Positions 27,914-37,026 of a stretch of DNA of 59,121 nucleotides are shown here, one piece after another (positions within the stretch are counted from its first letter, which is position 1; each line of letters opens with the position of its first letter). The position numbers and the translations under genes are program-made. This stretch comes from Arthrobacter sp. ISL-5 (GTDB lineage: Bacteria > Actinomycetota > Actinomycetes > Actinomycetales > Micrococcaceae). The DNA lies in contig NZ_JAGGPM010000041.1 in the NCBI RefSeq assembly GCF_018613835.1, forward strand, positions 1-59,121, written 5' to 3'. The notes under the pieces were generated by a model. The model was not told where the DNA came from. It did not search any database and was given only the letters and a program-made list of their open reading frames with translations.

Positions 27914-29671
27914 CTAGAAGAGGAAGTAGCGCTGGGCCATCGGCAGCACATCCGAAGGTTCGCAGGTGACGTCCTCGCCGTCCACTGTCACCTTGTATGT
28001 CTCCGGATCCACCTGGATGTCCGGGGTGGCATCGTTGTACTTCAAGTCGGCCTTCGTGAGCGAGCGGATCCCCGAGACCGGCCGGATGACCTTCTCCAGC
28101 CCAAGCTCCGCCGGCACGCCGGCGTCAATCGCGGCCTGGGACAGGAAGGTGATGGAGGACTGCTGCAGGGCCTTGCCGAACGTGGCGAACATGGGACGCA
28201 TGGTGCGCGGCTGCGGCGTGGGGATGGAAGCGTTGGCGTCGCCCATCAGCGCGTAGGCGATCTGGCCGCCCTTGAGCACCAGTTCGGGCTTCACGCCAAA
28301 GAACGCCGGATCCCACAGCACCAGGTCCGCGAACTTGCCCTCCTCGACGGAGCCGATGGTTTCGGCCATGCCCTGCGCGATGGCCGGGTTGATGGTGTAC
28401 TTCGCCACGTACCGCTTGAGGCGGAAGTTGTCGCTCTCAGCACCGGCGCCAAGAGCAGATCCGTGCGTGCCGGCTGCACTGTCCCCCCGGGGGTCCTTCA
28501 GCAGGCCGCGCTGCTTCTTCATCTTGTCCGCCACCTGCCAGGTGCGGGTGATCACCTCGCCCACGCGGCCCATGGCCTGCGAATCGGAGGAGGTGATGGC
28601 GAAGATGCCCATATCCTGCAGCACGTCCTCTGCGGCGATGGTTTCGGCCCTGATGCGGGAGTCGGCGAAGGCCACGTCCTCCGGGATATCCGGGTTCAGG
28701 TGGTGGCACACCATGAGCATGTCCAGGTGCTCTTCGATGGTGTTGCGCGTGTACGGCAGCGTGGGATTCGTGGAGGCGGGCAGGACGTTGGGCAGCCCGG
28801 CGATCTTGATGATGTCCGGCGCGTGGCCGCCGCCGGCACCCTCGGTGTGGAAGGTGTGGATGACCCGGCCGCCGATGGCCCGGATGGTGTCCTCCACGAA
28901 ACCGCACTCGTTCAGGGTGTCGGTATGGATGGCCACCTGGACGTCGTATTCGTCGGCAACCTTCAGGGAGGTGTCGATCGAGGCCGTCGTGGAGCCCCAG
29001 TCCTCGTGGACCTTCAGCCCCACCGCCCCGGCCCGGATCTGCTCGGCCAGCGGCTCGACGGCGGACGCGTGCCCCTTGCCCAACAGGCCGATGTTGATGG
29101 GGAGCCCTTCGGCGGCCTGCAGCATGCGCTGGATGTGCCACTTTCCGGGAGTGACGGTGGTGGCCTTGGTGCCTTCCGCCGGGCCTGTGCCGCCGCCCAC
29201 CATGGTGGTCACGCCGCTGCACAGCGCCGCCGGCACCTGGTCCGCGGAGATGAAATGGATGTGGGTGTCCACGCCGCCGGCGGTGAGGATCTTGCGCTCC
29301 CCCGCGATGATTTCGGTGCTGGCACCGATCACAATGTCCACGCCGTCGGCGATCTGCGGATTGCCGGCCTTCCCGATCCTGAAAATGTGGCCGTCCTTCA
29401 GGGCGACGTCCGCCTTGTAGATGCCGGTGTAGTCCAGCACCACCACATTGGTGATCACGGTGTCGGGGACGTCCTCGTCGCGGGTGACCTGGCCGTTCTG
29501 GCCCATGCCGTCGCGGATGACCTTGCCGCCGCCGAACACCACTTCCTCGCCGTACACGGTGAGGTCCTTTTCAATCTCGAGGAACAGGTCGGTGTCCGCC
29601 AGGCGGATGGCGTCACCCGTCGTCGGGCCGTACAGGTCCGCATACTGCCTGCGGGACAATTCGAAACTCAC
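27914..29671 (-). CDS. ureC: urease subunit alpha
   Basis: 585 residues from the GTG at 29671, which overlaps the ureB stop (GTGA). It hydrolyses urea to ammonia and carbamate at a di-nickel site. All active-site residues are in place: His137 and His139 (DTHIHF), carbamylated Lys220 and His222 (VGLKVHED), His249 (AIHTDTLNE), His275 (TFHTEGAGGGH), flap Cys322/His323 (MVCHHLNPD) and Asp363 (SSDSQAMGR). The longer frame to 29842 runs into ureB and is not used. Confidence 0.97.
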   Translation of the reverse strand: MSFELSRRQYADLYGPTTGDAIRLADTDLFLEIEKDLTVYGEEVVFGGGKVIRDGMGQNGQVTRDEDVPDTVITNVVVLDYTGIYKADVALKDGHIFRIGKAGNPQIADGVDIVIGASTEIIAGERKILTAGGVDTHIHFISADQVPAALCSGVTTMVGGGTGPAEGTKATTVTPGKWHIQRMLQAAEGLPINIGLLGKGHASAVEPLAEQIRAGAVGLKVHEDWGSTTASIDTSLKVADEYDVQVAIHTDTLNECGFVEDTIRAIGGRVIHTFHTEGAGGGHAPDIIKIAGLPNVLPASTNPTLPYTRNTIEEHLDMLMVCHHLNPDIPEDVAFADSRIRAETIAAEDVLQDMGIFAITSSDSQAMGRVGEVITRTWQVADKMKKQRGLLKDPRGDSAAGTHGSALGAGAESDNFRLKRYVAKYTINPAIAQGMAETIGSVEEGKFADLVLWDPAFFGVKPELVLKGGQIAYALMGDANASIPTPQPRTMRPMFATFGKALQQSSITFLSQAAIDAGVPAELGLEKVIRPVSGIRSLTKADLKYNDATPDIQVDPETYKVTVDGEDVTCEPSDVLPMAQRYFLF

Positions 29672-30015
29672 TGTGTTCCCCCTGCGTTTTCCGGTGCGGA
29701 CTGCGCCGCCCCAAGGCTTCCGTTCACCGCGTTGCTCAGCCCGAAGACCTCCCGGCTTCCGGCGAGTGCGATCAGCCGGACGGTCTTGCTGTCGCCGGGT
29801 TCGAAGCGGGCGGCGGTGCCCGCTGGGATGTCCAGGCGGCACCCGTAGGCGGCCCGTCGGTCGAACTCGAGCGCGCGGTTGGCTTCGGCGAAGTGGTAGT
29901 GCGAACCCACCTGCACGGGGCGGTCACCGGTGTTAACGACGACGACGTCGATCGCCTCGCGGCCCGCGTTGACCACCACGGGCTCAGCCCGCAGGACGTA
30001 CTCTCCCGGAATCAT
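29668..30015 (-). CDS. ureB: urease subunit beta
   Basis: 115 residues. Structural subunit with the conserved MIPGEY start, VVVNTGDRPVQVGSHYHFAE and AGTAARFEPGDSKTVRLIALAG. Encoded separately from ureA and ureC, as in most three-subunit ureases. Coupled to ureC through GTGA; 9 nt after ureA. Confidence 0.96.
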   Translation of the reverse strand: MIPGEYVLRAEPVVVNAGREAIDVVVVNTGDRPVQVGSHYHFAEANRALEFDRRAAYGCRLDIPAGTAARFEPGDSKTVRLIALAGSREVFGLSNAVNGSLGAAQSAPENAGGTQ

Positions 30016-30024
30016 GGCATTCCC

Positions 30025-30327
<303 letters not shown>

Positions 30328-30430
30328 TCCAGGAATCCCTTTCTACGGCGGGCACCGCGGCGGCATGCAGGAGCTGCGGTGTGTCCCCAGCGTAGGCGGC
30401 GGACGTTTCCGCGAGATTTCGGAGAGCTGC

Positions 30431-31435
30431 TCAGGGTGCCGAGGCGCGGATCCTCAGCTCAAACTCCACTTCGACGTGCACGCCTTCGTCCGCTGTCTCC
30501 GCACCCTCGATCCGATCGATCAACAGCTCAATGGACCGTTCGGCAATCTCGCCCATGCCAGGCGCAACAGTGGTGAGCGACGGCGACGCGAACCGTGCCT
30601 CGTCGATGTCGTCAAAACCGGCCACGGCGACGTCCGCCGGCACGTTGACGCCGCGGATCTGCAGCTCGTGCATAGCACCCAGCGCCAGGGCGTCGTTCAG
30701 TCCGAAGACGGCATCGAATTCCGCTCCGCTGTCCAGCAGCTTCCCGACGGCGGATGCGCCGCCATCACGCCGCCACTCCGCCGGCACAATGAGCGACGGG
30801 TCAAAATCCACTCCTGCGGCGGCGAGCGCCTCCCGATAACCGTTCAGGCGCAGGCCCGGGCTTCCGGCGGAATCCTCCGCCGACGCTCCAATCACTGCTA
30901 TCCGACGGCGGCCTCCCGCCAGGAGATGGGCGGTGAGCGCCGTGGCAGCTCCGACATTCTTCATGGTGACGAGGTCGAACCGGGGATCTTCGATGTGCTC
31001 CCCGAGGATCACCAGCGGCTTGCTTCCGCGCCGGTGGGCCACGGCGTCGGCTCCGAGCGCCAGAGGCGTGAAAAGCAGCCCGTCCGTGAGCTGGCGGAAA
31101 GTACCCTGCAGCGCGCTGAGCTCGTTTGCCTCCTCTGCTGCAGACTGCTCCACGAGCACGCGGTAGCCCCGGGCCGAGGCAACGGTCATGAGCCGTGAGG
31201 CGAGCTCCGCGTAGTACGGCACGGAAAGGTCCGACAGGACAAGCCCCAGCATCCGGGACTTCCCGGACCGGAGGCTCCGCGCCGTCAGGTTGGCCTCGTA
31301 GCCAAGCTCGGCGATCGCATCCAGCACCTTCTGCTTGGTGGCCGGCCTGATGAACTCATAGTCGTTGAGCACGTTGGACACCGTTTTAAGGGACACCCCC
31401 GCGGCACGGGCAACATCATTCATGGTCACGGCCAT
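30431..31435 (-). CDS. LacI-family transcriptional regulator
   Basis: 334 residues. HTH: MNDVARAAGVSLKTVSNVLN; effector domain LGLVLSDLSVPYYAELASRL, VILGEHIEDPRF, VAVAGFDDIDEARFASPSLT. The ATG at 31435 has AAGGAG 7 nt upstream; the frame to 31579 adds unrelated residues. It lies downstream of, and on the same strand as, abfA, and a site resembling the one at the abfA promoter lies 33-47 nt before its start. It therefore probably controls abfA and itself; the sugar effector is likely an arabinose derivative, but this is inference. Confidence 0.85.
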   Translation of the reverse strand: MAVTMNDVARAAGVSLKTVSNVLNDYEFIRPATKQKVLDAIAELGYEANLTARSLRSGKSRMLGLVLSDLSVPYYAELASRLMTVASARGYRVLVEQSAAEEANELSALQGTFRQLTDGLLFTPLALGADAVAHRRGSKPLVILGEHIEDPRFDLVTMKNVGAATALTAHLLAGGRRRIAVIGASAEDSAGSPGLRLNGYREALAAAGVDFDPSLIVPAEWRRDGGASAVGKLLDSGAEFDAVFGLNDALALGAMHELQIRGVNVPADVAVAGFDDIDEARFASPSLTTVAPGMGEIAERSIELLIDRIEGAETADEGVHVEVEFELRIRASAP

Positions 31436-31467
31436 CCAAGGCTCCTTCTCGCGGCGGTTCGTCTGGG

Positions 31468-31482
31468 TACATCGTTGCAGAA
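31468..31482 (-). promoter_or_regulatory. operator-like site upstream of the LacI gene
   Basis: On the minus strand TTCTGCAACGATGTA, matching TTCTATAACGTTGTA of the abfA operator at 12 of 15 positions. It lies 33-47 nt before the ATG of the LacI gene, a usual place for autoregulation. Confidence 0.45.
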
Positions 31483-31703
31483 AGCGGACCGCCCCGCCCG
31501 CAAGAAATTCCCAAGGTGCCTGGCCCACTCTTTGTCCAAGGTCTCTAAGCTCCGTGGCCGGGCAACGGCGCCTGGCCACGGGGATATCGGGGGGAGACCC
31601 ACGGGGCGGGTCCCCTGGGCAATGCCGGGGGGTGTTTCTAGGGGACCGCCTGGGGACCCTTTACGGGCTGAGCCTGGAAGCAGATCCCCTCCAGCACGCA
31701 AGG

Positions 31704-31739
31704 CAGGGTGAGGGCCGGCAAAAGCCTTACCTCACCCTG
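31704..31739 (-). terminator. terminator downstream of abfA
   Basis: Perfect 10-bp inverted repeat CAGGGTGAGG (31704-31713) and its complement (31730-31739), about 55 nt after the abfA stop codon. Confidence 0.65.
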
Positions 31740-31793
31740 TCCGCCGCGAGCTAGTCACGGGCACAAACGCGGGTCCCGACCGGGCGGTGGAGG

Positions 31794-33320
31794 TCAGGAC
31801 TCCACGGCCAGCCGGATCATGGTCCACGAAACCGCCGGGAGAACCGCGGTAATGCGGCCGGCGTCGAGCTTCACGCTCACGTTCTCCGCGGGCAGCACTG
31901 AAGTGGAGTCATCCGCCGTCGCGTGCCAGTACGGATCCTTGTTGGCGAAGGTAACGGCCTCGACCAGCCGCGCGTTGCCGAGCCCGGCCACGGCCGCGTC
32001 CAGCGACAACGCCTCGGCTGCTGATCGGTTGACGGCGAACACCACTGCCTCGCCGGCCTCGGCATCGAGGGTTGCGACGGCGGAGAGTGCGGCAAAATCC
32101 CCGGTCTTGCCGCCGCTGAGCAGCGGGGACTCCACCGCGAGCTGCAGCACGGTGCCCGCTGCGTGCCGGGAGGTCAGTGCGAACGGGTGGAAGGTGGTCT
32201 GCTTCCAGGCGCGTCCGCCCGGTTCCGTCATGATCGGGGCGATGACGTTGACCAGCTGGGCAAGGCTTGCCGAGTGGACACGGTCGGTGTGCCGCAGCAG
32301 GGTGACCAGCAGGTCGCCGACGACGACGGCGTCCGCCACCGAGTAGCGGTCCTCGAGCAAAGCAGGAGCAACCGGCCAGTCCTTGCCCGAGGGAACCTTG
32401 GATTCGTCACGGCTGGCGTGCCAGACGTTCCACTCGTCAAAGGAGATGTTGACCTGCTTCGCGGACTTCTTCACCGACTTCACGTGGTCGATGTGGGAAA
32501 TGATGTCCCGGATGAAGGAATCCATCCGGTGGCCGGCCGACAGGTGTTCCTGCAAATCGCCGAGGTCTTCGAAGTACTGGTGCGCGGAGACGAGGTCCAC
32601 GAGTTCGTACGTTTCGGTCAGTACCACCCGCTCCCACTCGCCGAAGGTGTCCATGCCGGGCGCGGAACTGCCGCAGGCCACGAGTTCGAGGTCGGGGTCA
32701 ACCATGCGCATGGCCCGGGCGGCGTCGGCTGCAATGCGGCCGTACTCCAGGGCGTTCTTGTGGCCGATCTGCCAGGGGCCGTCCATCTCGTTGCCCAGGC
32801 ACCACATCCTGATGCCGTAGCCCTGCTCGGCGCCGTTGGCCCTGCGCCTGTCCGAGAACGCCGTGCCGCCGTCGATGTTGCAGTATTCCAGCAGGTCCAC
32901 GGCTTCCTGCGTGCCCCGCGTGCCAAGGTTCACGGCCATCATCGGCTCCACCCCGGCCTTGGCCGACCATTTGGCGAACTCGTCCACACCGACGAGGTTG
33001 GGGTCCGTGGAGTGCCAGGCGAGGTCCAGCCTCGCGGGGCGCTCCTCCGAAGGGCCTACGCCGTCCTCCCAGCGGTAGCCGGACACGAAGTTGCCGCCCG
33101 GGTAGCGGACCGTGGAGACGCCCAGTTCCCGTGTCAGTTCCAGGACGTCGGTACGGAAGCCGTCCGCGTCCGCCTGCGGGTGGTCGGGCTCGAAGATGCC
33201 CGTGTAGACGCAGCGGCCCAGGTGCTCGACGAAGGCGCCGAAAGTCCTTCGCCGGACCGGCCCCACGGTGAAGGCCGGGTCAATGGTGATTTTCGCGGAT
33301 TTGGCGGCTGGAGTGCCCAT
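31794..33320 (-). CDS. abfA: intracellular alpha-L-arabinofuranosidase (GH51)
   Basis: 508 residues with no signal peptide, so it works in the cytoplasm on imported arabino-oligosaccharides. Catalytic acid/base Glu178 in WCLGNEMDGPW and nucleophile Glu296 in ISFDEWNVW, on a TIM barrel followed by a beta-sandwich; length is normal for the family. It releases L-arabinose, the substrate of the araBDA enzymes encoded nearby. AGGAAGAGGA stands before the ATG. An imperfect palindrome at 33341-33358 lies just upstream. Confidence 0.93.
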   Translation of the reverse strand: MGTPAAKSAKITIDPAFTVGPVRRRTFGAFVEHLGRCVYTGIFEPDHPQADADGFRTDVLELTRELGVSTVRYPGGNFVSGYRWEDGVGPSEERPARLDLAWHSTDPNLVGVDEFAKWSAKAGVEPMMAVNLGTRGTQEAVDLLEYCNIDGGTAFSDRRRANGAEQGYGIRMWCLGNEMDGPWQIGHKNALEYGRIAADAARAMRMVDPDLELVACGSSAPGMDTFGEWERVVLTETYELVDLVSAHQYFEDLGDLQEHLSAGHRMDSFIRDIISHIDHVKSVKKSAKQVNISFDEWNVWHASRDESKVPSGKDWPVAPALLEDRYSVADAVVVGDLLVTLLRHTDRVHSASLAQLVNVIAPIMTEPGGRAWKQTTFHPFALTSRHAAGTVLQLAVESPLLSGGKTGDFAALSAVATLDAEAGEAVVFAVNRSAAEALSLDAAVAGLGNARLVEAVTFANKDPYWHATADDSTSVLPAENVSVKLDAGRITAVLPAVSWTMIRLAVES

Positions 33321-33340
33321 CGGTATGTCCTCTTCCTTTT

Positions 33341-33358
33341 TTCTACAACGTTATAGAA
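33341..33358 (-). promoter_or_regulatory. LacI-type operator upstream of abfA
   Basis: TTCTACAACGTTATAGAA, an 18-bp near-palindrome (two mismatched positions) centred on AACGTT, 21 nt upstream of the abfA ATG. A related site precedes the LacI gene at 31435. Confidence 0.6.
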
Positions 33359-33499
33359 GCTAGTTTGACGGCCGACACTCGCGCCCGTCAAGGCCTCTGG
33401 CAACCCGGGCACATACGGGGCTAATTTTTAATCAGCCTCACGTCTTTGATCAGCCTTACGCACAGGCTCCACGCCCGCCCGGAAATGAGAGGAAGTCCA

Positions 33500-34678
33500 A
33501 TGAGCCCCCGGCCAGCGACCGCTCATCGCTTGTACCGCACGCTCCGCATACTCGGAGTGGCCGCCGTCCTTGCAGGCGCGGTGTCCGGATGCACCGGGAG
33601 TCCGGCCCCGCCGCCGTCGCCGCCCTCCAGCACCTCCGCCCCCGCCTCCCCCGACAGCGCCGCCACCGCCTCCCCAGGCAACACGCCCGGCAGCCCCACG
33701 GGCGGCGCCACAGCGGCGAAACCCACCACGGCGCAGCCCACGGCGGGGAAGGCGGCACCGGGCATACCGCAGGGACCCGCGGACATTCCCTCGATCGTCA
33801 GCAACGTTCAGCCGTCAGTGGTCACGGTCTTCACCAACGGCGGGCTGGGGAGCGGCGTGGTGTACGCGGAAGACGGGCTCATCCTGACCAACGAGCACGT
33901 GGTGCGGGGCAACACTGACGTTGAAGTGGCCTTCGCCGACGGCCGCCGCGTGGCCGGCACCGTGCGGGCCACGGATGCCATCTCCGACCTCGCCCTCGTG
34001 GAGGCGAAGCGGACCGGCCTTCCGGTCGCCAAGTTCCAAACCGAGCTGCCCCGGATCGGCGAACTCGCCGTCGTGATCGGTTCGCCGCTGGGATTCGAAA
34101 ACACAGCGACGGCGGGAATCATCTCGGGCCTCCACCGGGAGATCCCTGGTTCGGCCGCCAGCAGCCAGTCCCTCGTGGACCTGATCCAGACTGATGCCGC
34201 CATCAGCCCCGGAAACTCCGGCGGCGCGCTGGTGAACAGTAGGGGTGAGGTGATCGGAATCAGCGAGGCCTATATTCCGCCGCAGGCGGGTGCGGTGGCC
34301 CTTGGCTTTGCCATCCCGGCCGCCACCGCCGTCAAGGTGGCGGACCAGCTCCGCGCGGACGGCACGGCCGACCACTCCTTCATTGGCCTGACGCTGGGGG
34401 ACATCACCCCGCAGATCGCTGAGCGGCTGGGCCTGCCTGACACGCGCGGCGCTCTGGCCCTCTCGGTCCCGGACGGCGGGCCGGCCGCCAAGGCCGGCAT
34501 CCGGCCCGGCGATGTCCTCGTGAAGCTCGACGGCGAAGAGCTCGCCTCGCCCGAGGACCTGCTCGCCGCCCTGCGGAGCAGGAGTCCGGGACAGACCGTG
34601 ACCGTCGAGTTCCGCCGGGGAACGGAAACCCAGGAGGTCAAGGTCGAGCTCGTTTCGCGCGCTTCCCAGGCGGGCTGA
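33500..34678 (+). CDS. HtrA/DegP-like trypsin-type serine protease, lipoprotein
   Basis: 392 residues. Signal peptide with lipobox VSGC (Cys31), then a Pro/Ser/Thr/Ala-rich linker (32-95), so it is tethered outside the membrane. Protease domain with His133 (TNEHVV), Asp163 (ISDLAL) and Ser240 (PGNSGG), followed by one PDZ domain (about 300-392; GPAAKAGIRPGDVLVKLDGE). It is a likely envelope quality-control protease. The ATG at 33500 has GAGGAAG upstream. It is divergent from abfA and convergent with araA; no functional tie to arabinose use is evident. Confidence 0.9.
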   Translation: MSPRPATAHRLYRTLRILGVAAVLAGAVSGCTGSPAPPPSPPSSTSAPASPDSAATASPGNTPGSPTGGATAAKPTTAQPTAGKAAPGIPQGPADIPSIVSNVQPSVVTVFTNGGLGSGVVYAEDGLILTNEHVVRGNTDVEVAFADGRRVAGTVRATDAISDLALVEAKRTGLPVAKFQTELPRIGELAVVIGSPLGFENTATAGIISGLHREIPGSAASSQSLVDLIQTDAAISPGNSGGALVNSRGEVIGISEAYIPPQAGAVALGFAIPAATAVKVADQLRADGTADHSFIGLTLGDITPQIAERLGLPDTRGALALSVPDGGPAAKAGIRPGDVLVKLDGEELASPEDLLAALRSRSPGQTVTVEFRRGTETQEVKVELVSRASQAG

Positions 34679-34727
34679 GCGCGAAACGGACCGCCCCCAG
34701 TGCCAAATGCCCGCGAGCCAGATGCCG

Positions 34728-36248
34728 CTACAGCCCGCCTGCCAGCTTGTAGTACGCGGCATTCCAGTTCAGTTCCTTCTTGAACTGCTTGATGGTGGTG
34801 CCTTCGTCGATGGTGAGCAGCTCGGTTTGGGCGATCTCGGCGAAGTCTTCGAACACGTCCATTCCGACGGCGGTCGAGAGGACGGTGTGGTGCGCGGCGC
34901 CGGCAGTGAGCCAGGCTGCGGCGGAGGTGGCGAAGTCCGGTTTGGGCGACCAGAGGGCGCGGGCGACGGGCAGGTTGGGCAGCGGTTCGTCGAGGTCCAC
35001 GACGTCCACGGCGTTGGCCACGAGGCGGAAGCGGTCGCGCATGTCGGACAGCGCCACGACGACGCCGGCGCCGGCGTCGGCGTCGAACACCATCCGGACG
35101 GGGTCTTCCTTGCCGCCGATGCCCAGCGGGTGGATTTCGACGCGCGGCTTCGTGGCGGTCAGGGAGGGGCAGACCTCCAGCATGTGCGCACCCAGGATCT
35201 TCTCCTGGCCGGGGGTGAGGTGGTAGGTGTAGTCCTCCATGAGGGAGGCGCCGCCGGGCAGGCCGGCGCCCATGACCTTGGCGGCGCGGACCAGGATGGC
35301 GGTCTTCCAGTCGCCTTCGGCGCCGAAACCGTAGCCGTCGGCCATGAGCCGCTGGACGGCCATGCCGGGCAGCTGGCGCAGTTCGCCGAGGTCCTCGAAG
35401 GAGGTGGTGAACGCGGCCGAGCCGTTGGCGTCGAGGAAGCTGCGCAGCCCCAGTTCGATGCGGGCGCTGTAGCGCAGCGATTCGTGCCGGGCACCGCCCG
35501 CCTTCAGTTCCGGGACCACCTCATAAAGGCGCTCGTATTCCGCCACCAGAGCGTCGACGTCGGACTCGGCGGCGCCGTGCACGGCGTCGGCGAGTTCGTT
35601 GACGGACCAGGTGTTCACGGAGACGCCGAAGCGGAGCTCGGCTTCGGTCTTGTCGCCTTCGGTGACCGCGACGTTGCGCATGTTGTCCCCGAAGCGGGTC
35701 AGTTTCAGGGTCCGGACGGCGGCCCAGCCGGCGGAGGCGCGCTGCCAGGCACCCACCTGGCGGGCCACCTCGGGGTTGGAGGCGTGCCCCACGACGGTCT
35801 TGCGCGGGATGCCGAGGCGGGACTGGATGTAGCCGAATTCGCGGTCGCCGTGCGCGGCCTGGTTGAGGTTCATGAAGTCGAAGTCGATGTCCGCCCAGGG
35901 CAGTTCCACGTTGGCCTGGGTGTGCAGGTGCAGCAGCGGCTTGCGGAGCAGGTCCAGGCCCTGGATCCACATCTTCGCCGGGCTGAAGGTGTGCATCCAC
36001 GCGGTCACGCCGATCACGGCGTCGTCCGAGTTGGCTTCGAGCGCGGTGCGCCGGATGGCGTCCGAGTCGGTCAGCACGGGCTTCCAGACGAGCTTCACGG
36101 GCACGTCGGAGGAGGCGTTAAGGGCGGCGGCGATCTCCTGGGACTGCGCGGCGACCTGCTTCAGGACGTCCTCGCCGTAGAGGTGCTGGCTGCCGGTGAG
36201 GAACCAGACCTCGTAGTGCTCAAGGGAGGTGTTGTTGGCGTGGGGCAT
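34728..36248 (-). CDS. araA: L-arabinose isomerase
   Basis: 506 residues. Converts L-arabinose to L-ribulose. Family start YEVWFLTGSQHLYGEDVLKQV, WMHTFSPAKMWIQGLDLL, and EDLGELRQLPGMAVQRLM, GEGDWKTAI-like AEGDWKTAILVR. The ATG at 36248 has CAGGAG 7 nt upstream; the longer frame from 36434 overlaps araD. Third gene of araB-araD-araA, 97 nt after araD. The gap holds two copies of TGGGTTTAGCGGCCG. Confidence 0.97.
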   Translation of the reverse strand: MPHANNTSLEHYEVWFLTGSQHLYGEDVLKQVAAQSQEIAAALNASSDVPVKLVWKPVLTDSDAIRRTALEANSDDAVIGVTAWMHTFSPAKMWIQGLDLLRKPLLHLHTQANVELPWADIDFDFMNLNQAAHGDREFGYIQSRLGIPRKTVVGHASNPEVARQVGAWQRASAGWAAVRTLKLTRFGDNMRNVAVTEGDKTEAELRFGVSVNTWSVNELADAVHGAAESDVDALVAEYERLYEVVPELKAGGARHESLRYSARIELGLRSFLDANGSAAFTTSFEDLGELRQLPGMAVQRLMADGYGFGAEGDWKTAILVRAAKVMGAGLPGGASLMEDYTYHLTPGQEKILGAHMLEVCPSLTATKPRVEIHPLGIGGKEDPVRMVFDADAGAGVVVALSDMRDRFRLVANAVDVVDLDEPLPNLPVARALWSPKPDFATSAAAWLTAGAAHHTVLSTAVGMDVFEDFAEIAQTELLTIDEGTTIKQFKKELNWNAAYYKLAGGL

Positions 36249-36345
36249 GGTGGTTCTCCTGGGAAACTCTGGGATGAAAGGGAAGCGGCGGGGCCCGGCG
36301 TTGGGTTTAGCGGCCGGTTGTTGGGCCGAGCGGCCGGGGCTGGGT

Positions 36346-37026
36346 TTAGCGGCCGTACACGTTCTGGTAGCGGTCGTAGAGCGACTCGATCTGGCTCTGG
36401 TCGATGGGCAGTGGCTCGCCGAGCTGCCGGGCAATGTGCACGGTCCGGGCCACTTCCTCGCACATCACGGCAGCCTTGACCGCCGAACGGGCGTCCTTGC
36501 CGATGGTGAACGGGCCGTGGTTCTGCATCAGGACCGCCGGGGAGTTAGAGGCCTGCAGGGTCTCCACGATGCCGCGGCCGATCGAGTCGTCCCCGATCAG
36601 CGCGAACGGGCCCACCGGGATGGTGCCGCCGAATTCGTCGCCCATCATGGTCAGCACGCACGGGATCGCCTCGCCGCGGGCCGCCCACGCCGTGGCGTAG
36701 GTCGAGTGAGTATGCACCACTCCCCCGACGTCGGGCATGTGCCGGTAGACGTAGGCGTGCGCGGCGGTGTCCGACGACGGCGTGAGGGCCGGGTTCTCCC
36801 ACTCACCGTCCGCGGGGACGCCGTAGAGGTCGGTCACCACCATGCTTTCCGGGGTGAGGTCCGCATAGGAGACACCCGAGGGCTTGATCACCATCAGATC
36901 GTGGCCGGGGACACGGGCTGAGACGTTCCCGGCGGTCCAGACCACCAGTTCGTAGCGGGTCAGCTCGGCGTGCAGGGCGCAGACCTCGGCCCGGATGCGG
37001 GAAATGGTTTCCAGGAGCGCACTCAT
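36346..37026 (-). CDS. araD: L-ribulose-5-phosphate 4-epimerase
   Basis: 226 residues. Class II aldolase/epimerase fold: WTAGNVSARVPGHDLMVIKPSGVSY, metal ligands in VVHTHSTYATAWAARG and PAVLMQNHGPFTIGKDARSA. Converts L-ribulose 5-phosphate to D-xylulose 5-phosphate for the pentose phosphate pathway. Its ATG overlaps the araB stop (ATGA). Confidence 0.96.
   Translation of the reverse strand: MSALLETISRIRAEVCALHAELTRYELVVWTAGNVSARVPGHDLMVIKPSGVSYADLTPESMVVTDLYGVPADGEWENPALTPSSDTAAHAYVYRHMPDVGGVVHTHSTYATAWAARGEAIPCVLTMMGDEFGGTIPVGPFALIGDDSIGRGIVETLQASNSPAVLMQNHGPFTIGKDARSAVKAAVMCEEVARTVHIARQLGEPLPIDQSQIESLYDRYQNVYGR

Larger units (their letters stand above)
31436..31793. other. intergenic region between the LacI gene and abfA (358 nt)
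   Basis: It contains the ribosome site of the LacI gene (near 31443), an operator-like site (31468-31482) and a terminator hairpin for abfA (31704-31739). The G-rich middle part (31560-31690) shows no convincing reading frame or RNA structure that I could name. Confidence 0.6.

Noticed and set aside
27425..29848. An 807-residue plus-strand open frame antisense to ureE/ureC
   Set aside because: It mirrors the codon structure of intact ureC and ureE, is full of His/Val/Gly repeats typical of antisense high-GC frames, and has no recognisable domain or ribosome site.
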